Below, piece by piece: positions 46,285 through 54,047 of a stretch of DNA of 64,000 nt; the stretch's first letter is position 1; each line of letters starts with the position of its first letter. The DNA comes from DATDFB01 sp035276475 (GTDB lineage Bacteria; Acidobacteriota; Thermoanaerobaculia; Gp7-AA8). The stretch is from NCBI GenBank assembly GCA_035276475.1, contig DATELQ010000110.1:1-64000 (forward strand), given 5' to 3'. Made by a program: the position numbers and the translations under genes. The notes beneath the pieces are model-generated. The model was given only the letters and a program-made list of their open reading frames with translations, made no database searches and was not told where the DNA came from.

Positions 46285-47504
46285 CGCGATGAATCGGGCC
46301 GCACGCGCAAAAAGAACGTGCAGGCCTTCCCCGTCTTCGACTCCACCCACACGGAGCCGGAGTGGGCCACGGCGAACTCGCGCACTTTGAAGAGGCCGCG
46401 GCCAGTGCGCTCGGCGGCGTTCGGGTTCCAGACGAACGAAGGCTCGAAGATCGCGGAGCGCAGCTCCTCCGGCACGACCGGGCCGTTGTCCATGACGAAG
46501 AAGAGCAGGAGCGGGCGGCCCTTGTGCTCCATCCAGCGGACGCCGATGACGACCTGCCCGCCCGCCGGCACGTAGTGGAGCGAGTTGTCCATCAGGATGC
46601 CCAAGGCGTCGGCGAGCTGGTCGTGGTTGCGGAAGCGCTCTTCGAGGTCGGGGACGTCGACCTGCAGGTGAATGCCTTTGAGCTCGGCGAACTGCTGGAA
46701 GCGGTTCGAGATGGTGTGCACGACGTCGACGACTTTGGGGATGCGCGTCTCCGGCGCCGGCTCCTCGACCTCGGGCGCCATCTCCAGCGACGAGAGGATC
46801 TGATCGATCGTCCCGGCGGCGTCGTCGAGCAGGGCGTCGCTATTGCGCTTGCGCGACGCGGCGATCATGGAGTCACGCAGGAAGCGCATCGGCATCAGCA
46901 CGGTCTCGCGCACGAAGGCGACGAAGGACGCGTGCGACTCGCTAGCCGAGTCGGCCGGGCGGAACACGAGCACCGCGCCGCTCGCGCCGCCGGAGAGCGG
47001 GACGAGCGAGTAGATGATGTTCTGGTTGCCGATGTGCAGCGCCGACGTGGCCGGTACGGAGAGCTCGCCGATGTGCAGCCCGGCCAGCGCCTCGATCTGC
47101 TTGACCGTGCCGAGGTCCGACTGGGCGACGCCGAAGAGCCGCTTCGCCTGCGATGTCACGAACTTCACGCTGCGGTCCGGCGCGAGGACGATGGACGCAA
47201 CGCCGGCGGCGATCAGCACGTTGGCGACGCTGGTGATCGCCAGCGAAGCCGATTCGACGGGGAACGGGAGAATCGGCGCCTTCGGAAACGCCTCGGGGGC
47301 AAGCGCAGGAGCCGCTGCCGCTTGAGCTCCCTCGCCCCGCGGAGCGGGGAGAGGGTGGCGCGAAGCGCCGGGTGAGGGGTCGGCCTTCGGAACAGCGGTC
47401 GTGCCGCTCTCCGTCTTCCCCTTCGGTTTGCGCGGCTTATCGCACTTCTCGCAAAGAATGCCTTCCGAGATCGCCGCACCACACATAAAACATTTGGAGG
47501 CCAT
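46281..47504 (-). CDS. Zinc-ribbon, PAS-like sensor histidine kinase
   Basis: A 407-residue soluble protein: N-terminal zinc ribbon (CFMCGAAISEGILCEKC), low-complexity linker, a PAS-like domain (about 95-200, SIVLAPDRSVKFVTSQAKRL), a helical segment without a clear phospho-His motif, and a HATPase domain with N-box (ADALGILMDNSLHYVP), G1 (FFVMDNGPV) and G2 (RTGRGLFKVREFAVAH). Missing HisKA means the phospho-acceptor is unclear. Residues about 43-59 of the linker (PSPGASRHPLPAPRGEG) are encoded by an inserted palindromic repeat at 47329-47378. Confidence 0.82.
   Translation of the reverse strand: MASKCFMCGAAISEGILCEKCDKPRKPKGKTESGTTAVPKADPSPGASRHPLPAPRGEGAQAAAAPALAPEAFPKAPILPFPVESASLAITSVANVLIAAGVASIVLAPDRSVKFVTSQAKRLFGVAQSDLGTVKQIEALAGLHIGELSVPATSALHIGNQNIIYSLVPLSGGASGAVLVFRPADSASESHASFVAFVRETVLMPMRFLRDSMIAASRKRNSDALLDDAAGTIDQILSSLEMAPEVEEPAPETRIPKVVDVVHTISNRFQQFAELKGIHLQVDVPDLEERFRNHDQLADALGILMDNSLHYVPAGGQVVIGVRWMEHKGRPLLLFFVMDNGPVVPEELRSAIFEPSFVWNPNAAERTGRGLFKVREFAVAHSGSVWVESKTGKACTFFLRVRPDSSR
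47329..47378. repeat. Palindromic repeat inserted in frame within kinase gene
   Basis: CCCTC (47329-47333) then a hairpin CCCCGC-GGA-GCGGGG (47335-47349), GAGGG (47351-47355), a second hairpin GGCGC-GAA-GCGCC (47357-47369) and GAGGG (47374-47378). The structure matches a widely scattered bacterial repeat that I know from intergenic regions of GC-rich genomes. Here it adds a PSPGASRHPLPAPRGEG peptide to the kinase linker without breaking the frame. Confidence 0.75.
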
Positions 47505-47533
47505 TGCGGGTCACCGATCTTAGCAAATCACGG

Positions 47534-47539
47534 TAGACT
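47534..47539 (+). promoter_or_regulatory. Putative -10 (TAGACT) of the dehydrogenase gene
   Basis: TAGACT ends 11 nt before ATG 47551, followed by CGCGCCCGCC. The arrangement is almost the same as upstream of purM. No SD. Confidence 0.5.
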
Positions 47540-47550
47540 CCGCGCCCGCC

Positions 47551-48399
47551 ATGGAAAAAATCGTCGTCATTGGCGCCGGGACGATGGGCAACGGCATCGC
47601 CCACGTGGCCGCCGCCTCCGGGTTCCCCGTCACGCTCATCGACGTCGGCGACGAGCTGCTCCGCCGCGCCGTCGACACGATCTCCGCGAACCTCCAGCGC
47701 GGCGTCGACAAAGGGAAAATGACCGCCGAGGAGAAGCAGGCGGTCCTCGGGCGTATCAACGCCGTCACCGGGTTTGATGCGGTCGCCGAGGCTGACATCG
47801 TCGTCGAGGCCATCGTCGAGAACCTCGCCGCGAAGATCTCGCTCTTCCAAAAGCTCGACAGCCTCGCCCCGCCGGAGTGTCTGCTGGCGTCGAACACGTC
47901 GTCGATCTCCATCACCAAGATCGCCGCGGCGACGAAGCGGCCGGAGCAAGTCATCGGCATGCACTTCATGAATCCGGTGCCGGTGATGACGCTCGTGGAG
48001 ATCATCCGCGGCATCGCCACGTCGGACGAGACGTACAGAAAAACCGAGGACCTGGCCAAGCGGATGGGGAAGACGCCCGTCGAAGCGAACGACTACCCCG
48101 GCTTCGTCTCCAACCGCGTGCTGATGCCGATGATCAACGAGGCCATCTTCGCGCTGTACGAAGGGGTGGCCGGCAAGGAAGCGATCGACAGCGTGATGAA
48201 GCTCGGCATGAATCACCCGATGGGGCCGCTCACGCTCGCCGACTTCGTCGGCCTCGACGTCTGCCTCGCAGTGATGCGCGTGCTCGAAGAAGGGTTCGGC
48301 GATCCGAAGTACCGGCCGTGCCCGTTACTGGTGAAGATGGTGGATGCGGGCTGGCTGGGGAGGAAAACGGGACGCGGGTTTTATCAGTACGGAAAGTGA
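47551..48399 (+). CDS. 3-hydroxybutyryl/3-hydroxyacyl-CoA dehydrogenase
   Basis: A 282-residue NAD(P)-dependent enzyme interconverting acetoacetyl-CoA and 3-hydroxybutyryl-CoA. Rossmann glycine loop VIGAGTMGNGIAHV, NTSSISITKIA, the catalytic-His segment GMHFMNPVPVM and NHPMGPLTLADFVGLD mark the Hbd/PaaH/FadB2 type. Full length and complete. No other beta-oxidation genes adjoin it, so its pathway (butanoate, storage polymer or fatty-acid use) is open. Confidence 0.93.
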   Translation: MEKIVVIGAGTMGNGIAHVAAASGFPVTLIDVGDELLRRAVDTISANLQRGVDKGKMTAEEKQAVLGRINAVTGFDAVAEADIVVEAIVENLAAKISLFQKLDSLAPPECLLASNTSSISITKIAAATKRPEQVIGMHFMNPVPVMTLVEIIRGIATSDETYRKTEDLAKRMGKTPVEANDYPGFVSNRVLMPMINEAIFALYEGVAGKEAIDSVMKLGMNHPMGPLTLADFVGLDVCLAVMRVLEEGFGDPKYRPCPLLVKMVDAGWLGRKTGRGFYQYGK

Positions 48400-48458
48400 G
48401 ATTTCGAATCTTCGCAATTCCGTGACTTACTTCCCGTGTTTTAATCCGCCAAACAACC

Positions 48459-50327
48459 ATGCTCTGTCAAACCTGCAGCGCCTTCAACGACGACGAACGC
48501 GAGTTCTGCTACCGCTGCCAGAACAAGCTCATGGTCCTCTCCGGCGTCACCTCGTTCGAGGAAGACGAGATCGAGGACTACGAGGAGGAAGAAGACCTTT
48601 CCCTCGACGAGCACCTGCTCGAGCGCGTCTCGGCGATCGAAGAGATCGTCAAGCGCTCCGCGGAGACGCTGCGCACCGTCGTCGACGCCGTGCAAAAGCA
48701 TGAGCGCGCGAACTTCATCAATCAGACCGGCCTGCTCTCGGTCAAGGAGCTGCTGGAGAAGAAGAACCTCGTCTCCTCCGACGAGCTCGTCGAGCTGTGG
48801 GAATCGAAGATGGGCGAGCAGATGCTCGCGCTGGAAAAGAAGCAGCGCTTCATCGAGCGCCGCGACCGCATGGTCTCGCTCTTCCGCAAGGGCGACAAGC
48901 GCGAGCGCTTCCTCCAGCACGTCGGCGAGGCCGCCGCGGCCTTCGACGCGTTCGATCCCGACCGCGGGATGAAGGCGCTGGAGGAAGGATTCAAGCTCGA
49001 CCGCGACAACTACGAGCTCTCCTTCTTCCTCGGCGAAATGTACTTCAACGACGGCAACGTCGACCGCGCCAAGCACTACCTCGAGCGCACGCTCGAAGTG
49101 CAGCCCGACCACTTCGACGCGGCCGTCTTCTACGGCGTGCTGCTGCACGAGCGGCAGGACCTGAAGGGCGCCGAGCGCTGGCTGCGCCGCGCGATTCAGA
49201 TCTCCCAGGACTCGTTCCTCCCCTACTTCTCCCTCGGCGCGATCTACGCGCGCAAGGGGAAGCTGCTGCGCGCGCAGAAGTTCCTCGAGAAGGCGATCCA
49301 GATCGAGGCCATCCCGCAGGCCTACTTCCTCCTCGGCACGATCTTCTACGACAAGGGCCAGCTGGAGCGGGCCATCCGCTCGTTCCAGAACGCGCTGAAG
49401 CTCGACCCCGAATACGAGGAGGCGATCTACCACCTCGGCCTCTGCTATCTCGACCGCAACTGGAACCGCAAGGCGATTCAGTGCTTCCAGGAGGCGCTGG
49501 AGCTCAATCCCAACAAGATGGAGTACCAGCAGGCGGTCAAGATCTACGAAGGCATCTCCGGCCACACGCCGCTCGAAGGGCCGGCGGCGACGGAGTTCGG
49601 CGAGGCGGAGACGCTGGTCACGCAGGGCAACTACATCGAGGCGCTCGATCACTACCGCCAGGCCGCGCAGGAAGAGCCGGAGAACGTCAATATCCTGATG
49701 CCGTACGCGCTCCTCTGCTCGCACCTCGACATGAACGGCGAGGCGATCGCGGTGGCGCGGCGGATTCTGAAGCAGAAGCCGACCGAAGTGGTCGCCGCGG
49801 CTGCGTACACGACGCTGGTCGAAGCGCTGCGCGCCGAGGGGAACTTCAAGGAGGCGAACCGCGCGCTCGAGGAGATGCTCGGCGAGTACACCTCGAATTA
49901 CGCGAAGTCGATCGCCTATTACGAGAAGGCTTACAACCTCGCCGAGATGGGCGAGAGCCTCGACGAAGCGCTGGAGAGCGCGCAGCTCGCGCTGCGCTAC
50001 TCGCCGAAGGAGCTGAAGCAGTTCCCCCTCGCCGCCCTCGGATGGGTCTACTTCAAGCGCCGCGACTTCGGCAACGCCGTCGATTTCCTCTCGAAGTCCG
50101 CGGAGCTCGGCCCGACGGCGACGAATCTCATGCACCTCGGCATGGCCCTCCTCGAAAGCGGCCAGAAGGACCGCGCCCGCCAGGTCTTCCGCCGCGCCAA
50201 GAGCTTCAAGACGAAGGGCGCCGGCCTGGAGGAGAAGATCCTCGAGCAGGTGCGCTCGACGACGAAGCTGATCGACCGCCTGCACGCCCGCCGCCGCCGC
50301 GCCGCGTCGAAGCCGAGCGAGCGGTAG
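48459..50327 (+). CDS. Large TPR protein with N-terminal zinc ribbon
   Basis: A 622-residue cytoplasmic protein. An N-terminal zinc ribbon C-x2-C...C-x2-C (MLCQTCSAFNDDEREFCYRC) is followed by an acidic helix (DEIEDYEEEEDLSLDE) and about twelve TPR units from residue 150 onward (DRAKHYLERTLEVQPDHFDA, GQLERAIRSFQNALKLDPEY). Ends in a basic tail. It looks like a scaffold for a large complex; no catalytic site. The stop codon lies in the left arm of a long inverted repeat. Confidence 0.85.
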   Translation: MLCQTCSAFNDDEREFCYRCQNKLMVLSGVTSFEEDEIEDYEEEEDLSLDEHLLERVSAIEEIVKRSAETLRTVVDAVQKHERANFINQTGLLSVKELLEKKNLVSSDELVELWESKMGEQMLALEKKQRFIERRDRMVSLFRKGDKRERFLQHVGEAAAAFDAFDPDRGMKALEEGFKLDRDNYELSFFLGEMYFNDGNVDRAKHYLERTLEVQPDHFDAAVFYGVLLHERQDLKGAERWLRRAIQISQDSFLPYFSLGAIYARKGKLLRAQKFLEKAIQIEAIPQAYFLLGTIFYDKGQLERAIRSFQNALKLDPEYEEAIYHLGLCYLDRNWNRKAIQCFQEALELNPNKMEYQQAVKIYEGISGHTPLEGPAATEFGEAETLVTQGNYIEALDHYRQAAQEEPENVNILMPYALLCSHLDMNGEAIAVARRILKQKPTEVVAAAAYTTLVEALRAEGNFKEANRALEEMLGEYTSNYAKSIAYYEKAYNLAEMGESLDEALESAQLALRYSPKELKQFPLAALGWVYFKRRDFGNAVDFLSKSAELGPTATNLMHLGMALLESGQKDRARQVFRRAKSFKTKGAGLEEKILEQVRSTTKLIDRLHARRRRAASKPSER

Positions 50328-50545
50328 CGCACGTATTGCGCCCACACGCCCGGGGAACGACGATGGCGCCTCCGGCGGGCCGCCACGGGCGGCAGCGCTG
50401 CTTGCCTAAGGCTGACGCACGCGGGTCGCTCTAGGCGCGAGTCTCGCTACCCCACGCGCCTCGACAAGCGCTGCCGGCCGTGCCGGCCCGCCGGAGGCGC
50501 TCCGGTCGTCTCCCGGGGGCGCGGGCGGAATACGTGCGCTACCGC
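50321..50545. repeat. Long inverted repeat between convergent genes
   Basis: The left arm 50321-50404 and right arm 50465-50545 are inverted near-copies (by eye over 80% alike) around a 60-nt centre. Both start with GCGGTAGCGCACGTATT and share CGCCTCCGGCGGGCCG. Each arm also folds on itself, e.g. AGCGC...GCGCT enclosing CCGGC-CGT-GCCGG. The outer ends carry the stop codons of the two convergent genes. This occupies the whole 211-nt gap; nothing else is seen there. Confidence 0.85.
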
Positions 50546-51252
50546 TTCTCGTCCTCGGCCCAGCGCACGTTGTCGTGCACTTCGTCGACGAACGTGAGCT
50601 TCCAGCCTTGCGGCGTGCGCTTCCATGTCTCGCGCTGCGTCACGCTTGTTTCCACGCGCCGGAGCACGCCTTGGGGGTTCGGTTGGCGGCGCGAGAAATG
50701 CTGCCGCACCGTGGCGATGGCTTCGTCTCCGCGCACGGTGAGGGTCACGATGTCGTTGCTCGCCTTGATCGGCGGCTGGATGCCGGCGAGGAGGCCGCGG
50801 GCGCGCGCGGCCATGAATGCGGCGTTTCGCGGCGGACTATCCGGCGGAATCGTCGCGAAGTCGTCCGTGCGCAACGCTTGAAAGGCGTTGAAGTCCTTTG
50901 CGCTCACGGCTTCGCCGAGCTTCTCGTAGGCTGCGTGGATCGCTCGGGAGACTGCGGGCGATGCGGGATGCTCCACAGCCTTTCTTTGGAACGTCTTCTG
51001 ATCGATGGCGATCGAGTGGCCGCGCACGGTTCCTCGGAGCTCGCTCCGCGTGTCGTCCTCGCGCCGGGCCGTGGCGATCAGTTGTTCTCCCTCGATGCGG
51101 ATCGGGTCGAGCGCGGCCAAGCCCCGCTCGTCGATGAGATGCCCGCGCAGTTGACCGTCATATCCGATGTGCAGCTCCAGCGTGGCGTGCGGAGCTTCGT
51201 AACGTCCGGCCAGTCCCGTGGCCACGAGCACGACAGCGAGAATCGAGATCAT
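50539..51252 (-). CDS. Secreted NTF2-like (DUF4440-type) protein
   Basis: A 237-residue protein: short signal peptide (MISILAVVLVATGLAG), an N-terminal beta domain (about 17-85) and an NTF2-like domain at about 100-230 (YEKLGEAVSAKDFNAFQAL, WKRTPQGWKLTFVDEVHD), the typical SnoaL/DUF4440 layout. No catalytic inference possible. Ends inside the right arm of the inverted repeat. The start is 10 nt from the nitrilase stop, so it probably follows nitrilase on one transcript. Confidence 0.72.
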   Translation of the reverse strand: MISILAVVLVATGLAGRYEAPHATLELHIGYDGQLRGHLIDERGLAALDPIRIEGEQLIATARREDDTRSELRGTVRGHSIAIDQKTFQRKAVEHPASPAVSRAIHAAYEKLGEAVSAKDFNAFQALRTDDFATIPPDSPPRNAAFMAARARGLLAGIQPPIKASNDIVTLTVRGDEAIATVRQHFSRRQPNPQGVLRRVETSVTQRETWKRTPQGWKLTFVDEVHDNVRWAEDEKR

Positions 51253-51262
51253 GCGTCACCCC

Positions 51263-52177
51263 CTAACGCACGATCGGACGAACGCCGCGGTCGACCGTTA
51301 GCTGGAACACGTCCGGCCGCCCGTAGTGGCCGGCAACGTCCAACTGGAAGCGCGGCCCGCGCAGCAGCGACGGGACGATCTCCGCGTAGGCGATCTCCTG
51401 GCGCTCGTGCATCGGCTCGACGACGAACTTGCCGTCGGGGTTGATGACCGCGCTGTCGCCGGGGTTGATCCACTCGCCGTCGTCGAAGCGAAGGTTCTCC
51501 GGCACGTCGTCGCGCCGCAGCGCGGAGCCGCAGCCGATGACATAGCAGCGCCCTTCCTTGGCGATGTGGCGCAGCGTCGAGATCCACGGCTCGCCGCAGT
51601 CCCACGTCGGCGCGACGTAGATCTGGACGCCGGCGGCGTACATGGCGAAGCGCGCCAGCGGCATGTAGTTCTCCCAGCAGATCAAGCCGCCGACGGTGCC
51701 GAAGCCAAGCTCGAACGTCCCCAGCGTGCTGCCGTCGCCGTGCGCGTGCACGAGGCGCTCGCCGGAGGTCGGGACCAGCTTGCGGTGCTTGCCGGCGAGC
51801 GTGCCGTCGCTGCCGATGTAGAGCATGGAGTTGTAGAGCGTCGTGCCGCTGCCTTCGGTGTTGATCTCGTTGACGCCGATGGCCACGGTGATGCCGTTCT
51901 CCCGCGCGGCGGCGCAGAGCGTCTCCGTCGCCGGGCCCGGCACCGCCACGGCGTTGTCGAGCAATTGCGCGTACAGCGCCCGCAGCGTGCGCGTGTCGCC
52001 CGCCGCCACGTGCCAAACCCAGAACGGGTAGCACGGCACGAAGGCCTCGGGGAAGACGACGAGCTTCGCGCCGCGCGCGGCGGCCTCGCGGATGGCGGCG
52101 CACGCCTTCGCGATCGTGGCGTCGCGATCGATGAAGACCGATGAGATTTGTGCGGTGGCAACGAGGAACGGCTCCAT
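51263..52177 (-). CDS. Nitrilase
   Basis: A 304-residue carbon-nitrogen hydrolase of the true nitrilase branch. Triad: Glu44 (VFPEAFVPCYP), Lys133 (KHRKLVPTSGER) and Cys167 (LICWENYMPLAR); the nitrilase signature HAHGDGSTLG follows the Lys. It hydrolyses nitriles to carboxylic acid and ammonia; the exact substrate is unknown. Family length is normal. ATG 52177 chosen because MEPFLVATAQ begins the conserved first strand; a longer frame to 52219 lacks support. Confidence 0.92.
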   Translation of the reverse strand: MEPFLVATAQISSVFIDRDATIAKACAAIREAAARGAKLVVFPEAFVPCYPFWVWHVAAGDTRTLRALYAQLLDNAVAVPGPATETLCAAARENGITVAIGVNEINTEGSGTTLYNSMLYIGSDGTLAGKHRKLVPTSGERLVHAHGDGSTLGTFELGFGTVGGLICWENYMPLARFAMYAAGVQIYVAPTWDCGEPWISTLRHIAKEGRCYVIGCGSALRRDDVPENLRFDDGEWINPGDSAVINPDGKFVVEPMHERQEIAYAEIVPSLLRGPRFQLDVAGHYGRPDVFQLTVDRGVRPIVR

Positions 52178-52248
52178 GACGCCGATTCTAGCGGCGTTCA
52201 CGGGCCGGGCTTGCTGCACGTCTCAGAAACGAGAGAGAGGAGGGCCAC

Positions 52249-52665
52249 ATGGCCAATCCATTGTCGATGTATGTCCCGATCAAGCAGGATAAAGATAGTC
52301 AGAAGGCCGCCACCGATGCGGCGAAGGACTTCGTCAAGAACGTGGAGGACGGTCTCAACGCCTCAGGGATCGTCCACTACGCCAAGCTCGTCCTGATCCC
52401 GAACGCCGACGGCGACGGCACGCAGGCGCTCTTTCTCAGCACCGTATTCGACGAGAGCATGCGCGAGTACCTGCGGTTCTTTTGGGAGCAGCCCGGAATC
52501 AACATCGCCATTCAGGGCATCGCGGCCGTCGCCGCCACTGCGCCCGATCCGCCCATCACCGATCTCGACTCGTTCCAGAGCTTCATCGAGAGCGTCGACC
52601 TCGAAGCCGATCTGTACCAGGCCTACCCGGATACGGTGAAACAGATCAAGGCGAAGAAGTCATAG
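52249..52665 (+). CDS. Small acidic protein linked to Dyp-type peroxidase
   Basis: A 138-residue soluble protein with no recognised catalytic motif; it may have a ferredoxin-like fold (SGIVHYAKLVLIPNADGDGT, ALFLSTVFDESMREYLRFF), rather like the halves of Dyp peroxidases or stress-responsive A/B barrel proteins. Strong AGGAGG before ATG 52249. The peroxidase starts 5 nt after its stop, so they are one operon and it is probably a partner or a pseudo-domain of the enzyme. Confidence 0.7.
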   Translation: MANPLSMYVPIKQDKDSQKAATDAAKDFVKNVEDGLNASGIVHYAKLVLIPNADGDGTQALFLSTVFDESMREYLRFFWEQPGINIAIQGIAAVAATAPDPPITDLDSFQSFIESVDLEADLYQAYPDTVKQIKAKKS

Positions 52666-52670
52666 CCGCG

Positions 52671-54044
52671 ATGGACTGCGATCCCGGTCCCGAACCGGCG
52701 CGGTCGAAGCTGCAAGGGCTGATCGTGCGCGGGTACACGCACCCGCACTCGACGCACATGCTCTTCCGCTTCCCCGGCCGCGCCGCCGCCGCGGCGTTCG
52801 TGAAGGCGCTCCTTCCGCGTCTGCAGTCGGGCGCGGACTGGGGCGCCGCGAAGCCGGCGCTGATGCTGAACATCGGCTTGACGTTCGCCGGCGTGAAGAT
52901 CGCGACGGCGCTGGGGAGCGACTTGAACCGCTTCCCGATGGTCTTCCAAAAGGGCCCGACGTCGAAGTGGTCGCAGCAGACGCTCTACGACCTCGGCGAC
53001 AGCGCTCCGGAGAACTGGTGGGCGAAAAACTTCGCGCCGGGCGAACTCCACTGCATTGTCCATGCGTACGCGCTCGACGAGACGGCGGAGAAGGAGATCG
53101 TCGCGTTCATCGCCGACGCAGCGACGAGCGCCGGCGTGGAGGAGCTCTTCGGCACCGCGGACAAGTCGCGCTTCACGCAGGCGCAGTTCAAAGACGACCT
53201 GATCCAGTTCGGCTACCGCGACGGCATCAGCAATCCCTCGCTGCAGTGGCCCACGTCCGGAAAGCCGTTCGACGCCGGCACGCTCGACAACTTCGTCCTC
53301 GGCTATCCGGCCTGTACGCCTTTCTCGCCCGGCCCGGCCGGCGACAACGCCGCCGCACGCTTCGCCAAGGACGGCTGCTACAACGCCTTTCGCGTGATCT
53401 CGCAGGACGTCGCCGGCTTCGAGACGTTCCTCGACGAGGCGGCGAAAGGCGTCGTGACAACGCTCGGCATGCCGGCCGCGGAGGCGCGCGAGTGGATCGC
53501 CGCGAAGATCATGGGACGCTGGCGCAACGGCTCGCCGCTCGTGCTCTCGCCCGACGCGCCCGACGACGCCACCCGCGACGTCAAAGCGTTCGTCTATGCC
53601 GACGACAAGGCCGGGCTGCGCTGCCCGATCTCCGCGCACATCCGCGTTTCCAACCCGCGCGATCAATCAGTCTTCCCGGCCAACTTCCCCGCGCCGCGTC
53701 TCATCCGCCGCGGCATGCCTTACGGCCCGCCCGGCCTCGAGCCGGGCGCGGACCGCGGCCTCATCGGACTCTTTCTCTGCGGCGCGCTCGACCGGCAGTT
53801 CGAGACGGTCTACGCCTGGATGAACCAGAACACCTTCAGCGACGTTTTCAGCCCGAAGTTCAACACGCAGGACGCCGTCGTGGGAGCGCGCGCCCGCGTC
53901 GGCGTCGACACCCAGTTCGTCGCGCAGACGGCCAAGGGAGAGATCCGCTGCACGATGCCGCAGTTTCTGACTACGCGTGGGACGGCGTACTGCCTGATGC
54001 CGAGCATCGCGTCGATCGAGGCGATCGCGGAGCAACGCGTGTGA
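52671..54044 (+). CDS. Dyp-type heme peroxidase
   Basis: A 457-residue dye-decolourising peroxidase. The distal GxxDG-type motif is FGYRDGISNP (Asp184) and the proximal heme His is His323 in PISAHIRVSNPRD. It oxidises phenolic or dye-like substrates with H2O2. No signal peptide, and no encapsulin gene or C-terminal cargo tag is visible. The length fits the longer Dyp classes. Start ATG 52671 just follows the small partner gene. Confidence 0.92.
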   Translation: MDCDPGPEPARSKLQGLIVRGYTHPHSTHMLFRFPGRAAAAAFVKALLPRLQSGADWGAAKPALMLNIGLTFAGVKIATALGSDLNRFPMVFQKGPTSKWSQQTLYDLGDSAPENWWAKNFAPGELHCIVHAYALDETAEKEIVAFIADAATSAGVEELFGTADKSRFTQAQFKDDLIQFGYRDGISNPSLQWPTSGKPFDAGTLDNFVLGYPACTPFSPGPAGDNAAARFAKDGCYNAFRVISQDVAGFETFLDEAAKGVVTTLGMPAAEAREWIAAKIMGRWRNGSPLVLSPDAPDDATRDVKAFVYADDKAGLRCPISAHIRVSNPRDQSVFPANFPAPRLIRRGMPYGPPGLEPGADRGLIGLFLCGALDRQFETVYAWMNQNTFSDVFSPKFNTQDAVVGARARVGVDTQFVAQTAKGEIRCTMPQFLTTRGTAYCLMPSIASIEAIAEQRV

Positions 54045-54047
54045 CGA

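Noticed and set aside
48441..50345. 634-codon ORF antisense to the large TPR gene
   Set aside because: Shadow frame of a strongly biased gene; low-complexity Leu/Val/Glu content and no motifs.
52671..54044. Encapsulated Dyp peroxidase cargo
   Set aside because: No encapsulin shell gene nearby and no typical C-terminal targeting peptide at the end (IASIEAIAEQRV).
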